A DNA stretch of 64,000 nt from assembly GCF_002564465.1 (NCBI RefSeq), contig NZ_NUUX01000026.1, forward strand, positions 27,652 through 91,651, in the 5' to 3' direction. This document shows, one piece after another, positions 31,650 to 41,846 of the stretch. How positions within the stretch are numbered: the first letter of the stretch is position 1; each line of letters opens with the position of its first letter. The translations under genes were made by a program, and so were the position numbers. Origin of the DNA: Bacillus sp. AFS088145 (lineage in GTDB: Bacteria > Bacillota > Bacilli > Bacillales > Bacillaceae_G). The notes under the pieces were generated by a model. That model was not told the DNA's origin and made no database searches. It worked only from the letters and a program-made list of their open reading frames with translations.

Positions 31650-33539
31650 CTACTTTAAACTTTCAACTAAATCACTTAAAACTGACCAACGCTCCATTTT
31701 CTGTTCTAATTGAGCTTCTTTCTCCTCAATATCTTTAGAAAGTTTATAAGCTTCATCAAAATTAGAGCCTACACCTTGTAATTTTTCATTTAATTGCTCT
31801 ATCTCATTTTCCAGTTTTTCGATATTAGACTCAATACTTTCCCATTCTTTTTGTTCTTGATAAGTTAGTCGCTTTTTCTTTTGTTCCTTTTGATAAACTG
31901 GTTTTTCAATTGTTTCTTTTACAGTTTCAACTTCACGTTTTTCATTCGATTGTCGTTCTAAATAATCCGTATAGCTTTCTAATGTAGATGAAATTTCCCC
32001 TTCACCTTCGAAAATTAATAATTTATTTGTAACTTTATCTAAGAAATAACGATCATGTGATACGGTAACTACTACTCCGCTAAAATTCTCAATATAGTCC
32101 TCTAAAACCGTTAAAGTATCAATATCTAAATCGTTTGTTGGCTCATCAAGCAATAATAAATTTGGAGCAGTCATTAAGAGTCTTAATAAATATAGTCTTC
32201 TTTTTTCGCCACCTGAAAGTTTTCCCAATTGTACTCCGTGCGATTGAGTAGGAAATAAGAATGTTTCCAGCATTTGTGAAGCTGAAATAGTTTTTCCATC
32301 TGGTGTATGAATGACTTCTGCTTCTTCCTTAATATAATCAATCATTCTCATAGTTGGATTCACATTTTCTTGTATTTGAGTATAGTATGCTACTTTGACT
32401 GTTTGCCCAATTTCAATTTCACCAGAATCAACTTGTTCTTCACCAACAAGCATTTTCAATAAAGTTGTCTTACCCGAACCGTTTTCACCTATTATTCCAA
32501 TACGATCAGTTTGAAGTAAAAGAAAGTTGAAATTATCTAATATCGTTTTCTCGTTAAAAGACTTATTAACATTTATAAACTCAACAACTTTTTTACCTAA
32601 ACGAGTTTGTTGAAAGTTCATCTCTAATTCCACTTTTTCTTGATTATTGAGTTTACCCGAAAGGTCATCAAAACGTTGAATACGAGCTTTTTGCTTAGTC
32701 GTTCTAGCTTTTGCCCCTCTACGCATCCAAGCTAATTCTCTTCTAAATAGATTGTTTCTTTTTTCATTAGTAGCTGCCTCTTGCTCTTCGCGAGCAGCTC
32801 TTTGTTCAATATAATACTGATAATTTCCTTCATAACGATAGATATTACTATTTGATAGTTCTAATAACGCTGTAGTAACTTCATCTAGAAAATAACGGTC
32901 ATGAGTTACAAATAATACTGCGTTTTGTAGTCTTTTTATGTATTCTTGTAAAAAAACGATACATTCATAGTCCAAATGGTTCGTAGGCTCATCTAAAATT
33001 AATAAATCACATGGATGTATTAATGCTTTTGCTAAGGCTACTCTTTTCTTCTGACCACCTGAAAGTAATGAAACATCTAAATTTAAATTTGATAAACCTA
33101 ATTTCGATAAAATTGTCTTTGCATTTGCTTCTAAATCCCAACCATTTAATGAATCCATTTCAGCTTGTAATTTTAGTAATTCATTTTGTAATCCTTGATT
33201 GGATGGATCTTCTCCAAGCGCTTGTAATGTTTTTTCGTATGATTTTACTAAAACCATTACTTTATCATCACTCTCAAATACTGCTTCAAGAATCGTTTGC
33301 TTTTTATCAAAGTCTTCATGTTGGGGCAAATAACTTCTTACATAATCCTTTGGAGTCGTAATTTTTCCATCATCAGCTGACTCGACACCAGCAATTATTT
33401 TTAATAAACTCGATTTACCAGTTCCATTTATACCTAATAATCCAATTTTCTGTCCTTCACTTACGGTAAATGAAATTTTATCGAATAAAGTTTTTTCCCC
33501 ATAAGTTTTAATTAAATTCTCTACACTTAAAATCTTCAT
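31650..33539 (-). CDS. yfmR: ABC-F ribosome-associated ATPase (YfmR/Uup-like)
   Basis: 629 residues with two ABC cassettes and no membrane domain. Cassette 1 has GINGTGKSS, LSGGQKKRVALAKAL and LLILDEPTNHLD; cassette 2 has GENGSGKTT, LSGGEKRRLYLLRLL and LLLLDEPTNDLD. The linker (REELAWMRRGAKARTTKQKA) is the P-site interaction motif, and the C-terminal coiled coil (about 555-629) is Uup/YfmR-like. Such proteins help ribosomes through difficult peptide bonds, for example prolines. The start overlaps the stop of the HD-hydrolase gene by 4 nt. Confidence 0.9.
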   Translation of the reverse strand: MKILSVENLIKTYGEKTLFDKISFTVSEGQKIGLLGINGTGKSSLLKIIAGVESADDGKITTPKDYVRSYLPQHEDFDKKQTILEAVFESDDKVMVLVKSYEKTLQALGEDPSNQGLQNELLKLQAEMDSLNGWDLEANAKTILSKLGLSNLNLDVSLLSGGQKKRVALAKALIHPCDLLILDEPTNHLDYECIVFLQEYIKRLQNAVLFVTHDRYFLDEVTTALLELSNSNIYRYEGNYQYYIEQRAAREEQEAATNEKRNNLFRRELAWMRRGAKARTTKQKARIQRFDDLSGKLNNQEKVELEMNFQQTRLGKKVVEFINVNKSFNEKTILDNFNFLLLQTDRIGIIGENGSGKTTLLKMLVGEEQVDSGEIEIGQTVKVAYYTQIQENVNPTMRMIDYIKEEAEVIHTPDGKTISASQMLETFLFPTQSHGVQLGKLSGGEKRRLYLLRLLMTAPNLLLLDEPTNDLDIDTLTVLEDYIENFSGVVVTVSHDRYFLDKVTNKLLIFEGEGEISSTLESYTDYLERQSNEKREVETVKETIEKPVYQKEQKKKRLTYQEQKEWESIESNIEKLENEIEQLNEKLQGVGSNFDEAYKLSKDIEEKEAQLEQKMERWSVLSDLVESLK

Positions 33540-34183
33540 ATTTTAAAATTCCACTCTTTCATAAATTCCTCGATGAATTTTTCTACAAATAAATGTCTTT
33601 CTTCTGCCATTTCTAATGCTGATTTTGTATTCATTAAATCTTTTAGTTTTAATATTTTTTCATAGAAGTGATGTAGCGAAGAACTTTTGTCACTTCTATA
33701 TTCTTCGATCGTCATGTTTTCTCTAATTTTAAACTCTGGGTTAAACATACTACGACCTTTTTTACCTCCGTACGCAAACGTTCTAGCAACACCAATTGCC
33801 CCAATTGCATCCAAACGATCTGCATCTTGTACAATTTTACCTTCTAAAGAGGTTGGAATAACTCCATTCCCTCCTTTATAGGAGATATTTTCAATTATGT
33901 ACATGATTGCTTTTACGTCTTCATTACTATTTAATAATTCATTTAGAATTGATTCTAATTGTATTTTTTGAGCTTCAAGATCATCGTGTAATTTATCATC
34001 AATTACATCGTGAACTAATGCAGCACATTCTACGATGAATCGATTTGCATTTTCTTTTTTAGCAATATGTACAGCTAAGTTTCTAACACGGTCAATATGA
34101 TGCCAGTCATGTCCAGAACTATCACCTTGATGAAGATTTCGAACATAATTTTCTAATTGTATTATGATTTCCTGCTGATTCAT
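33536..34183 (-). CDS. HD-domain phosphohydrolase (YpgQ/YedJ-like)
   Basis: 215 residues. The HD signature is complete: SSGHDWHHIDRV, AALVHDVIDDKLH and VQDADRLDAIGAIGVARTFA. B. subtilis YpgQ, the closest recognisable relative, is a manganese-dependent nucleotide pyrophosphohydrolase. The ribosome binding site is TGGAGGTACGAGT. It is translationally coupled to the ABC-F gene through an ATGA overlap. Confidence 0.88.
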   Translation of the reverse strand: MNQQEIIIQLENYVRNLHQGDSSGHDWHHIDRVRNLAVHIAKKENANRFIVECAALVHDVIDDKLHDDLEAQKIQLESILNELLNSNEDVKAIMYIIENISYKGGNGVIPTSLEGKIVQDADRLDAIGAIGVARTFAYGGKKGRSMFNPEFKIRENMTIEEYRSDKSSSLHHFYEKILKLKDLMNTKSALEMAEERHLFVEKFIEEFMKEWNFKI

Positions 34184-34272
34184 ACTCGTACCTCCATAAA
34201 TCGACTAGTGATATTATATCATTTTTCTATCTCCGAAAAACATTAATAGGTTAAGTGGGTATTATATTTACG

Positions 34273-34316
34273 AAAAAAACCTTCACTTAAAGTGAAGGTT
34301 TCAGAGTGTAAACAAA
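34273..34316 (-). terminator. terminator of the galE operon with a conserved leader motif
   Basis: On the minus strand, TTTGTTTACACTCTGAAA (34316-34299) leads directly into the stem AACCTTCACTT/AAGTGAAGGTT and seven T residues. The leader motif recurs beside the terminators near 29421-29437 and 51205-51220. Confidence 0.85.
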
Positions 34317-34322
34317 GGAAAT

Positions 34323-35333
34323 CTAATTATATTGAGTAGTATATTTAATCTTAAATCCATTTGGATTCGTTTTATGCCATTTCCAAGCATCTTTAATGAT
34401 CAAATCGATGTCTTCATTCTTTACTGTCCATCCTAAAACTTTTTTTGCCTTCTCTGAAGTAGCAATTAGAATACTTGGGTCACCTCCTCTTCTAGAACTG
34501 ATTTTATATGGTAATGGATGCTTGGTTATTCGACGAACTGCTTCAACAATTTGTACTACTGAATACCCCTTATTATTTCCAAGGTTAAAAATATCACTTT
34601 TTCCACCATTAAAAAGGTAATTAAGTGCTAGTAAATGAGCATTCACTAAATCTTCAACATGAATATAGTCTCTAATACATGTCCCGTCTGGCGTGTTATA
34701 ATCATCTCCAAAAATAGTAATCTCTTTTCTTTGATTTAAAGCAACTTGTAAAATTAATGGAATTAAATGCGTCTCAGGAGAATGATCTTCTCCAATTTCG
34801 GCTGAACTTTTTGCTCCAGCTACATTAAAGTATCTTAGTGAAACATAATTAATACCATATGCTAAACTACTCCATTTCATCATCTTTTCCATCATTAACT
34901 TTGTTTCACCATATGTGTTCGTTGGATCTGTACTGAAGTCTTCTGAGATAGGTACTATTTTAGGTTCACCATATACAGCAGCCGAAGATGAAAATACGAT
35001 ATATTTAACATTAAACTCATTCATCACTTCTAATAAAACATGTGTGCCAAATACATTATTACTAAAATACTCCAACGGTTTTTCCATTGATTCACCGACT
35101 AGACTATTTGCTGCAAAATGTAACACACCATCAATCTTTTCATTTAGAAAAACTGACTTTAAAAATTCCTTATCACGAATATCCCCATGATAAAAAATGG
35201 CGTCTGAATGGATTGCTCCTATATTTCCCGTCTGCAAATTATCAACAATTATTACATTTACGCCATTTTCAATCAGCATGTATACTGCGTGTGATCCTAT
35301 ATAACCAGCTCCGCCAAGTACTAAAATATTCAT
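34323..35333 (-). CDS. galE: UDP-glucose 4-epimerase
   Basis: 336 residues of an extended short-chain dehydrogenase. NAD-binding GGAGYIGSH lies at the N-terminus, SSSAAVYG and YGETK (catalytic Tyr and Lys) in the middle, and DGTCIRDYIHVEDLVNAH further on. It interconverts UDP-glucose and UDP-galactose. The ATG at 35333 (MNILVLGGAG) fits the family; a GTG at 35342 overlapping the gtrA stop is the alternative. It is the last gene of an operon for sugar modification of an envelope polymer. Confidence 0.93.
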   Translation of the reverse strand: MNILVLGGAGYIGSHAVYMLIENGVNVIIVDNLQTGNIGAIHSDAIFYHGDIRDKEFLKSVFLNEKIDGVLHFAANSLVGESMEKPLEYFSNNVFGTHVLLEVMNEFNVKYIVFSSSAAVYGEPKIVPISEDFSTDPTNTYGETKLMMEKMMKWSSLAYGINYVSLRYFNVAGAKSSAEIGEDHSPETHLIPLILQVALNQRKEITIFGDDYNTPDGTCIRDYIHVEDLVNAHLLALNYLFNGGKSDIFNLGNNKGYSVVQIVEAVRRITKHPLPYKISSRRGGDPSILIATSEKAKKVLGWTVKNEDIDLIIKDAWKWHKTNPNGFKIKYTTQYN

Positions 35334-35338
35334 ATTGA

Positions 35339-35776
35339 TCACATTCTTTCGTTTTTAAGTTGTTTATTAGTCATAGTTTTATTTTTAAAAACAAGTAATT
35401 TTTGACCAAAATAATTTAAAACCGTATATAATCCAGAACTAATTAAAACAGCTAAGTCATTTTTAAAATTTAGAGATATAAAATCCTGTAAGTTTAAAAT
35501 ATAATCAATTATTCTAGCTCCAAGATTAAATGCTATAAAATAACAGGTTAAAATGACAATGATAAACATTGGGATACTTTTTTTTACAGAGCCTTGACTT
35601 TTAAATGTAAAATTCCGATTTAAAATATAACTGATACATGCTCCTAAAGAATTACCAATAAATGTTGAAATCCAATAAGATAAACCAAATAAATGAAGTA
35701 GTAAATAAATGAATGATAATCCTACAATTGTATTTGCAATTCCTACTGCAATAAAACGGAAAAATGTCTTATTCAT
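35339..35776 (-). CDS. GtrA-family membrane protein
   Basis: 145 residues with four membrane helices: FFRFIAVGIANTIVGLSFIY at the N-terminus and FIGNSLGACISYILNRNFTF in the second helix region are typical of GtrA. Such proteins are thought to flip undecaprenyl-phosphate-linked sugars to the outer face of the membrane. It overlaps the preceding glycosyltransferase gene (ATGA), its functional partner. Confidence 0.9.
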   Translation of the reverse strand: MNKTFFRFIAVGIANTIVGLSFIYLLLHLFGLSYWISTFIGNSLGACISYILNRNFTFKSQGSVKKSIPMFIIVILTCYFIAFNLGARIIDYILNLQDFISLNFKNDLAVLISSGLYTVLNYFGQKLLVFKNKTMTNKQLKNERM

Positions 35777-36756
35777 CTTTTACCCTTACTTACTAGTTCA
35801 GAATCGATCGTTGAATATAAATCTGTTTCAATAGCATACCTAGGTCGATTTTTAACTTCGTGATAAATCTTTCCAATATACTCACCGATCATTCCAATAC
35901 CCATTAATTGAACTCCACCAACAAACCAAATTGAGACCATTAAAGATGGCCATCCACTTACCGTATTCCCTAATATATGTTGAACTATTGCATAGCCACC
36001 TGCTATTAAACTAAATAAGATGGATAAAAACCCTAGCAGTGAAACAAATCTAATTGGAGCTATACTAAAAGAAGTGATCCCGTCAAACGCAAAAGATATC
36101 ATCTTTTTTAATGGATATTTTGATTCACCTGCAAACCTTTCTTTTCGATCGTAATAAACTTTAGTTGAAGGAAAACCTACTAGAGGTACTAGTCCCCTTA
36201 AGAATATATTTGTTTCTTTATATTTGAATAATTCATCTAATGCCCGATTACTCATTAATCGGAAATCAGCATGATTAGGAACTAGATTAATCCCTATTTT
36301 CCCCATGAATCGATAAAATCCAAGTGCTGTTGAACGCTTAAAGAAAGTATCTGTTTCTCTACTGTCTCGTACGCCATAAACAATATCAAAACCCTCTATA
36401 TACTTCTCTACAAATTTACGTATTACATTAATATCATCTTGTAAATCCGCATCAATTGAAACTACACAATCGGATTGCTTGTTTGCAATTTCAAGCCCAG
36501 CTATGAGTGCGTTTTGATGCCCAACATTTTTAGCAAGCTTTAATCCTTTAACAAATTGATTATCGTTACTTTCCTTTTCTATTAATTCCCATGTTCGATC
36601 CTTACTTCCGTCATCTACAAAAAGAATTTTACTATCATCTGAAATAAGAGATTCATATATTAATTCTTCAATTAAGTAAGTGAGTTGATAGGCTGTTTCT
36701 TCAAAAACTTCCTGTTCATTGTAACAGGGTACAACAATCGTTAATAAAGGTATCAT
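35773..36756 (-). CDS. polyprenyl-phosphate glycosyltransferase, GT2 (GtrB/CsbB/YkoT-like)
   Basis: 327 residues. A GT-A domain with LTIVVPCYNEQEVFEET, FVDDGSKDRTWELI and SIDADLQDD (metal-binding DxD region) is followed by two C-terminal membrane helices (IRFVSLLGFLSILFSLIAGG and WFVGGVQLMGIGMIGEY). The enzyme transfers a sugar from a UDP-sugar to undecaprenyl phosphate. Together with GtrA and the DUF6044 protein it forms a three-component glycosylation system; galE suggests galactose as the sugar (inference). Confidence 0.92.
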   Translation of the reverse strand: MIPLLTIVVPCYNEQEVFEETAYQLTYLIEELIYESLISDDSKILFVDDGSKDRTWELIEKESNDNQFVKGLKLAKNVGHQNALIAGLEIANKQSDCVVSIDADLQDDINVIRKFVEKYIEGFDIVYGVRDSRETDTFFKRSTALGFYRFMGKIGINLVPNHADFRLMSNRALDELFKYKETNIFLRGLVPLVGFPSTKVYYDRKERFAGESKYPLKKMISFAFDGITSFSIAPIRFVSLLGFLSILFSLIAGGYAIVQHILGNTVSGWPSLMVSIWFVGGVQLMGIGMIGEYIGKIYHEVKNRPRYAIETDLYSTIDSELVSKGKR

Positions 36757-36781
36757 GTATAATCACGTCCTTTTCAAGTGG

Positions 36782-38467
36782 TTATTTTACTTCGTATAGA
36801 TAGATGCGCCATGCAGAATTATGATCATTAAAAATCTTCATCAATTTAAGACCATTACTTTTAGCATTTTCAATTGGGACAGCCGCAAAAATATATTCCC
36901 CACCCAACTTTTTAAATTCGTTAATATTTAGTTGTAAATGATGGATTTTTACGTTTGAGTCCTTTTTAAATTCATAATTTTTACCTAGTTCAGCTACAAA
37001 TAGATAGCATCTTCCCCCCCAATGATCGAAGTAATTTTCAAGCAAAGGGCTTTTTTCAAGTTCTGGTGCAATTATTTTTCTAAATTGGTGCTTATACTTT
37101 AACGAATAAAAATTATTATACGTATCGATCGTGTAAAAACCGTTATACTGAGCAATCGCAGGGTGAATGCCTATACTTGCAACCCGATAACTATTTTTAG
37201 GTTTTCCAATATATTTTGAGATTTCATTAAATTGATTTACAGCATAAAATTGTTTAAATGATGGTTTCCCCGCTATTCGATATACAATTTCGTCATTAGC
37301 ACAAAACAGTACAATTACTTGAACTACTAAACAAATTTTCACAAACTTTTGCCAACCTTTTCCCTTTAACCAAAGAAGATAGGCTCCAACAGCAAACATT
37401 AAATAGATTATTAAAGGTCTTAAAAAATGAAATCTAGCAAAGTTAAATGTATTTAAAAGTTGAAATTGTTCTTTTACTGGCTTCCATCCTTTATAAAACC
37501 AAAAGGCGTACCAAACGGATAATAAAAAATTAAGAATGAATAAGTATAGAAATCTTTTTTCAATACTATCTCTTTTTTTATTTCTTAAAGTCCAGAATAC
37601 AATAAAAGATAAAGGTACAATGATTAGAGTGTGAAGTGTTAAAACATGGGTATGTCCTAAAAAATAATTCTTAAATACTAATCGAATCGTATGCCAAAAA
37701 CCCAATGTAGAGCTTAAAAACTCATTTCTACTTGTTGGTTCAGATGGAATGACTAGTGAAAATACAAGGCGATATTCAATTGCTAAATACATTAAAGTCA
37801 TTAATAAAATACTTAAAAAGAACACTAGATTGATTTTCTTTTTTACAAATACATCTCTTAACCATAGCAATCCTATAAATACTAAAAAGAAAAAGAATCC
37901 TAATACAAAACTAGAATAAAAGGGTAATAATATAAGAGTAATCCAGTCTTTCCAAGAATATTTTCCAACTCTTATATTCAGAAACGCCCATAGTGCTAGT
38001 GGCATACCCAATGTACTTAGCATTCCAGACGGCCAAAATGGTGTTAGAGCAAATGCAAGTGAGACCCATACTCTAATTAGGTAATTTTCTTTTGATGTTA
38101 TAAAATGCTTTTTTAATAAGAGATACATTCCAAGAAACGCAAAAACTCTGGTAATTGTCTGACCTATGGAATAAGCTAGCATTGGCGGAAAGAGATTATT
38201 TAGCCACTGTATACCACTAAATTCCGTTCCATAAGCATTTCTTGGCAATCCATTTATGATCTGCGGGATTGTAGAATTTAATTTACCAAATAACTGCCCT
38301 GAGTTTCTAAGTGTTTTATACCATGCAATATTTGAATCTAAATTATCATGTACTCTAATATGAGCATTTTCCCCTAAAATGAATAGAGGAGAAACATAAA
38401 TGATCATTAAGATCATTGCAATCATTAAATGTTTATTTTCCTGGCTTAATTGTTTAAAAAATTTCAT
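36782..38467 (-). CDS. DUF6044/YkoS-like polytopic membrane glycosyltransferase
   Basis: 561 residues from the ATG at 38467, with about 11 membrane helices and a soluble C-terminal part of some 140 residues. SPLFILGENAHIRVHDNLDS near the N-terminus is the conserved acidic loop expected of a GT-C type enzyme. B. subtilis YkoS, encoded next to the GT2 enzyme YkoT, is the nearest known relative. It probably moves the lipid-linked sugar to its polymer acceptor (perhaps teichoic acid) outside the cell; this is inference. It is the first gene of the operon. Confidence 0.75.
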   Translation of the reverse strand: MKFFKQLSQENKHLMIAMILMIIYVSPLFILGENAHIRVHDNLDSNIAWYKTLRNSGQLFGKLNSTIPQIINGLPRNAYGTEFSGIQWLNNLFPPMLAYSIGQTITRVFAFLGMYLLLKKHFITSKENYLIRVWVSLAFALTPFWPSGMLSTLGMPLALWAFLNIRVGKYSWKDWITLILLPFYSSFVLGFFFFLVFIGLLWLRDVFVKKKINLVFFLSILLMTLMYLAIEYRLVFSLVIPSEPTSRNEFLSSTLGFWHTIRLVFKNYFLGHTHVLTLHTLIIVPLSFIVFWTLRNKKRDSIEKRFLYLFILNFLLSVWYAFWFYKGWKPVKEQFQLLNTFNFARFHFLRPLIIYLMFAVGAYLLWLKGKGWQKFVKICLVVQVIVLFCANDEIVYRIAGKPSFKQFYAVNQFNEISKYIGKPKNSYRVASIGIHPAIAQYNGFYTIDTYNNFYSLKYKHQFRKIIAPELEKSPLLENYFDHWGGRCYLFVAELGKNYEFKKDSNVKIHHLQLNINEFKKLGGEYIFAAVPIENAKSNGLKLMKIFNDHNSAWRIYLYEVK

Positions 38468-38809
38468 ATTTATTACACCACTTTGTTTATATTTAGTTTT
38501 TGGATTTCTGATTAAAATTCCCCTCCCTTGTTCGCCTGAGTTTGATCCTTCCAATCTTTTTCTCACTTCTATAATGAATGTTAAAGATTTTCGCTTAATA
38601 GACGCTTAATTATATGTTCAATTAATATTAAAATTCTTTTCTGAAAATCAGATGAAAATTTGACTAAGATTTCATTTAAATTTCCTCTATTATTATCAAT
38701 AAGTAAAAAATATTAATTTTATAATGTGCATAAAAATTAGATTAGGCTAATTTCTTTAATAGTATAAAAGTTTTTAGAAGTAATTAAATCATGTACTAGA
38801 GGTGCAATC
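38468..38809. other. divergent promoter region between the DUF6044 operon and the alpha-galactosidase
   Basis: AT-rich region of 342 bp. A TATAAT at about 38719 could be the -10 element for the plus-strand gene, but no clear -35 is visible. I saw no convincing catabolite-responsive element. The ribosome binding site AGAGGTGCAATC ends at 38809. Confidence 0.4.
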
Positions 38810-41038
38810 ATGTTGATTTTTGTGGATGACGAACAAAAAAAGTTTCATCTAACAAACGGAAGAATTAGTTATGTATTTTATGTCATGAAAAATGGTCACC
38901 TTGGGTCTTTGTATTTTGGAAAAGCGATTGACATTCATTCAAATTTTACTCATATCCAAAATGACAATTCTTCTACAACATATACTTCTTATTATTATGC
39001 TGATCGATCAATTAGTCTTGAAACAATCAGACAGGAATATCCCGTCTATGGCACTTCTGACTATCGAGAACCGGCATTAAGTATTCGTCAGTTAAACGGT
39101 AGCCATATTACAAACTTTATCTTTAAATATTATACAATTACAAAAGGGAAACCAATCTTACAAGGTTTACCTGCCACTTATACAGAAAATGAAGAAGATG
39201 CTGAAACAATTCAGATTGTTCTAGAAGACTCAACTCTTAAAGCAGAGCTTGTAATTTCCTATACTATATTTAAAGATTTATCTGTTATTACTAGAAGTGC
39301 ATATATTTGTAACCAAGGAATTGAACCATTTTATTTAGAGCGATTTATGAGTGCGACGATTGATTTTCCTGATCATGATTTCATTATGATTCAACTAAGT
39401 GGTGCATGGTCTAGAGAGAGACATTTAATGGAACGACAGTTAGTAATGGGTACACAGGGCATATCGAGTTTACGTGGTTCAAGTTCACATCAACATAACC
39501 CATTTCTTGCCTTTAGAAGAAAAGAGACTACAGAAAATCATGGTGAAGTATTTGGTTTTAATTTAGTTTATAGCTCAAATTTTATTGCTCAAGCTGAAGT
39601 TGATCATTACGATATGACTAGAATTACGATGGGAATACATCCGTTTCGTTTTACTTGGAAATTACCCGAAAACGAACACTTTCAATCCCCTGAAGTAGTG
39701 ATGGTGTATTCTGATCAAGGTATGAACGGAATGAGTCAAACTTTTCATGATTTATATCGAAACAACCTAATTCGTGGTAAGTGGAAAAATAATGAACGAC
39801 CTATATTAATAAACAATTGGGAAGCCACTTATTTCAACTTTAATGAAGAATCCTTACTTCAAATCGCAATAGAAGCAAAAAAGCTTGGGATTGAATTATT
39901 TGTATTAGATGATGGCTGGTTTGGTAAAAGAAATAATGCTACTAGCTCTCTTGGCGATTGGTATTCTAATACTGAAAAATTCCCTAAAGGAATAAATAGT
40001 TTTGCTAATAAAATTAAAGAGTTAGGTTTAAAATTTGGTCTTTGGGTTGAGCCTGAAATGGTTAGCCAAAATAGTAATTTATTTAAAAATCATCCTGATT
40101 GGATTATTCGTACACCTTATCGACAAGTTTCTTTAGGAAGGCATCAATTAGTATTAGATTTCTCGAGAAAGGATGTTGTCGATCACATTTATAAAAAAAT
40201 TGCAGATGTTATAAAAAATACAAATTTAGACTATATAAAATGGGATATGAATCGAAATATTACTGAGGCTTATTCTATGAAGTTAGCTAGTGATCAGCAA
40301 GATGAATTTTATCATCGGTATATTTTAGGTGTGTATGAATTATATGAACGACTAGTAAGTGATTTTCCAAATGTGTTATTTGAATCATGTGCTGGCGGTG
40401 GTGGTCGATTTGATCCTGGTTTATTGTTTTATGCACCCCAAGCATGGGCTAGTGATAATACAGATCCAATTGAACGATTAAAAATTCAATACGGTACCTC
40501 ACTACCTTACCCAATTTCTAGCATCGGATCACATGTATCAGCATCACCTAATCATCAAACATTTCGTAATACCCCATTATCAATTAGAGCCAATGTTGCA
40601 TTATTTGGAACATTTGGTTATGAATTAAATCCTTTGATACTTACTGAAAAAGAAAAATCAGAAATTAAATCGCAAATCCAATTTTACAAACATCACCGAT
40701 CATTAATTATGAAAGGAGATTTTTATCGGTTACTTAATCCTTTTAAAGAAAACGAAGTAGCTTGGATGGTAATAAGTAAAAACAAAAATGAAGCCATTAT
40801 AGGTTGGTACAAAATATTAGCAAGTCCAAATCCAATGAAGTACCAGACTTTAAAACTGACAGGTTTAAATCCAAATAAGAAATATTTACTAAACACTACG
40901 AATCTCTCTTTTTATGGAAACCAATTAATGGAAAACGGAATCCCCTTACCACTCGAATTTAATGGTGCCAATAAAAAAATTGCAAAACGAGCAGGTGATT
41001 TCCAATCTTGCATCTTTCATCTTGTTTGTCCTGATTAA
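38810..41038 (+). CDS. alpha-galactosidase, glycoside hydrolase family 36
   Basis: 742 residues with the GH36 layout: an N-terminal beta-sandwich (1-330), a (beta/alpha)8 barrel and a C-terminal beta domain. The barrel shows NNWEATYFNF, LFVLDDGWFG, FGLWVEPEMVS, the nucleophile aspartate in YIKWDMNRN, FESCAGGGGRFDPG and the acid/base aspartate in ASDNTDPIERL. It removes alpha-galactosyl residues from raffinose-family sugars. No signal peptide, so it is intracellular. No sugar transporter gene is adjacent; the divergent galE operon could use the released galactose only indirectly. Confidence 0.93.
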   Translation: MLIFVDDEQKKFHLTNGRISYVFYVMKNGHLGSLYFGKAIDIHSNFTHIQNDNSSTTYTSYYYADRSISLETIRQEYPVYGTSDYREPALSIRQLNGSHITNFIFKYYTITKGKPILQGLPATYTENEEDAETIQIVLEDSTLKAELVISYTIFKDLSVITRSAYICNQGIEPFYLERFMSATIDFPDHDFIMIQLSGAWSRERHLMERQLVMGTQGISSLRGSSSHQHNPFLAFRRKETTENHGEVFGFNLVYSSNFIAQAEVDHYDMTRITMGIHPFRFTWKLPENEHFQSPEVVMVYSDQGMNGMSQTFHDLYRNNLIRGKWKNNERPILINNWEATYFNFNEESLLQIAIEAKKLGIELFVLDDGWFGKRNNATSSLGDWYSNTEKFPKGINSFANKIKELGLKFGLWVEPEMVSQNSNLFKNHPDWIIRTPYRQVSLGRHQLVLDFSRKDVVDHIYKKIADVIKNTNLDYIKWDMNRNITEAYSMKLASDQQDEFYHRYILGVYELYERLVSDFPNVLFESCAGGGGRFDPGLLFYAPQAWASDNTDPIERLKIQYGTSLPYPISSIGSHVSASPNHQTFRNTPLSIRANVALFGTFGYELNPLILTEKEKSEIKSQIQFYKHHRSLIMKGDFYRLLNPFKENEVAWMVISKNKNEAIIGWYKILASPNPMKYQTLKLTGLNPNKKYLLNTTNLSFYGNQLMENGIPLPLEFNGANKKIAKRAGDFQSCIFHLVCPD

Positions 41039-41102
41039 ATGTACGAAACCCCTCCTTAATGTCCTATGACGAAGTTCGAAAAAATTGAAATATTGACCAA
41101 TC

Positions 41103-41163
41103 AAAACGCTTGTCTTTTCGTGCAGCAAATCTTTGTTATGTACGATAAAAACAAGCGTTTTTA
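41103..41163. terminator. terminator with a long loop
   Basis: AAAACGCTTGT/ACAAGCGTTTT is a perfect 11-bp stem around about 38 nt, with T-rich tails on both strands, between the convergent alpha-galactosidase and glutathione peroxidase genes. Confidence 0.6.
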
Positions 41164-41196
41164 AATGGTCTTTAACCATTTAACAAATGAATGTTC

Positions 41197-41679
41197 TTAA
41201 GCTTTCAATAATTTCTCAATTGTTGATTTCATCTCTTGAGGATTTGTTTGAGGAGCAAATCGTTCAATGACTTCTCCATTTTTATCAATAATAAATTTAG
41301 TAAAATTCCATTTTATTGATTTTAACCCCATAATACCAGGAGCTTCTGAGCTTAAATATTTAAATAGTGGATCTGCTTTGTCACCATTTACATCAATTTT
41401 TCCGAAAACAGGGAAGGTTACACCAAAATTTAATTCACAAAAACTTTGAATTTCTTCATTTGAACCCGGTTCCTGATTCATAAATTGATTACACGGAAAA
41501 CCAAGAATTACTAATCCTTCTTCTTTATATTCTTCATATAATGCTTGTAAATCTTTATATTGAGGAGTATATCCACATGCACTTGCAGTATTTACAACAA
41601 TTATCACTTTATCATTATATTTTGAAAGAGATACATCTTCGCCCTTGCTATCTTTTACTTCAAAATCATAAATACTCAT
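41197..41679 (-). CDS. bsaA: glutathione peroxidase-family thiol peroxidase (BsaA-like)
   Basis: 160 residues. The catalytic cysteine is in VNTASACGYTPQYK, the glutamine in LGFPCNQFMNQEPG and the tryptophan/asparagine in KWNFTKFIID, completing the Cys-Gln-Trp site. Bacillus lacks glutathione, so it probably uses thioredoxin. It detoxifies hydroperoxides in the cytoplasm. Ribosome binding site AGGAGGAATGTGAA. Single gene. Confidence 0.92.
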   Translation of the reverse strand: MSIYDFEVKDSKGEDVSLSKYNDKVIIVVNTASACGYTPQYKDLQALYEEYKEEGLVILGFPCNQFMNQEPGSNEEIQSFCELNFGVTFPVFGKIDVNGDKADPLFKYLSSEAPGIMGLKSIKWNFTKFIIDKNGEVIERFAPQTNPQEMKSTIEKLLKA

Positions 41680-41846
41680 TTCACATTCCTCCTACTTCCT
41701 TATAATGTTAATAGTAATTATTTTCCATCCAAATGTCTATTCTATTTACTATTTTTTGAAAAAAACCTTCAAACCTATTAGTATTTAAATTATAGTTTAA
41801 TTAAACTAATTTCTTCACCTTTAAAAAAAAGAATGGAGGTAATAGT

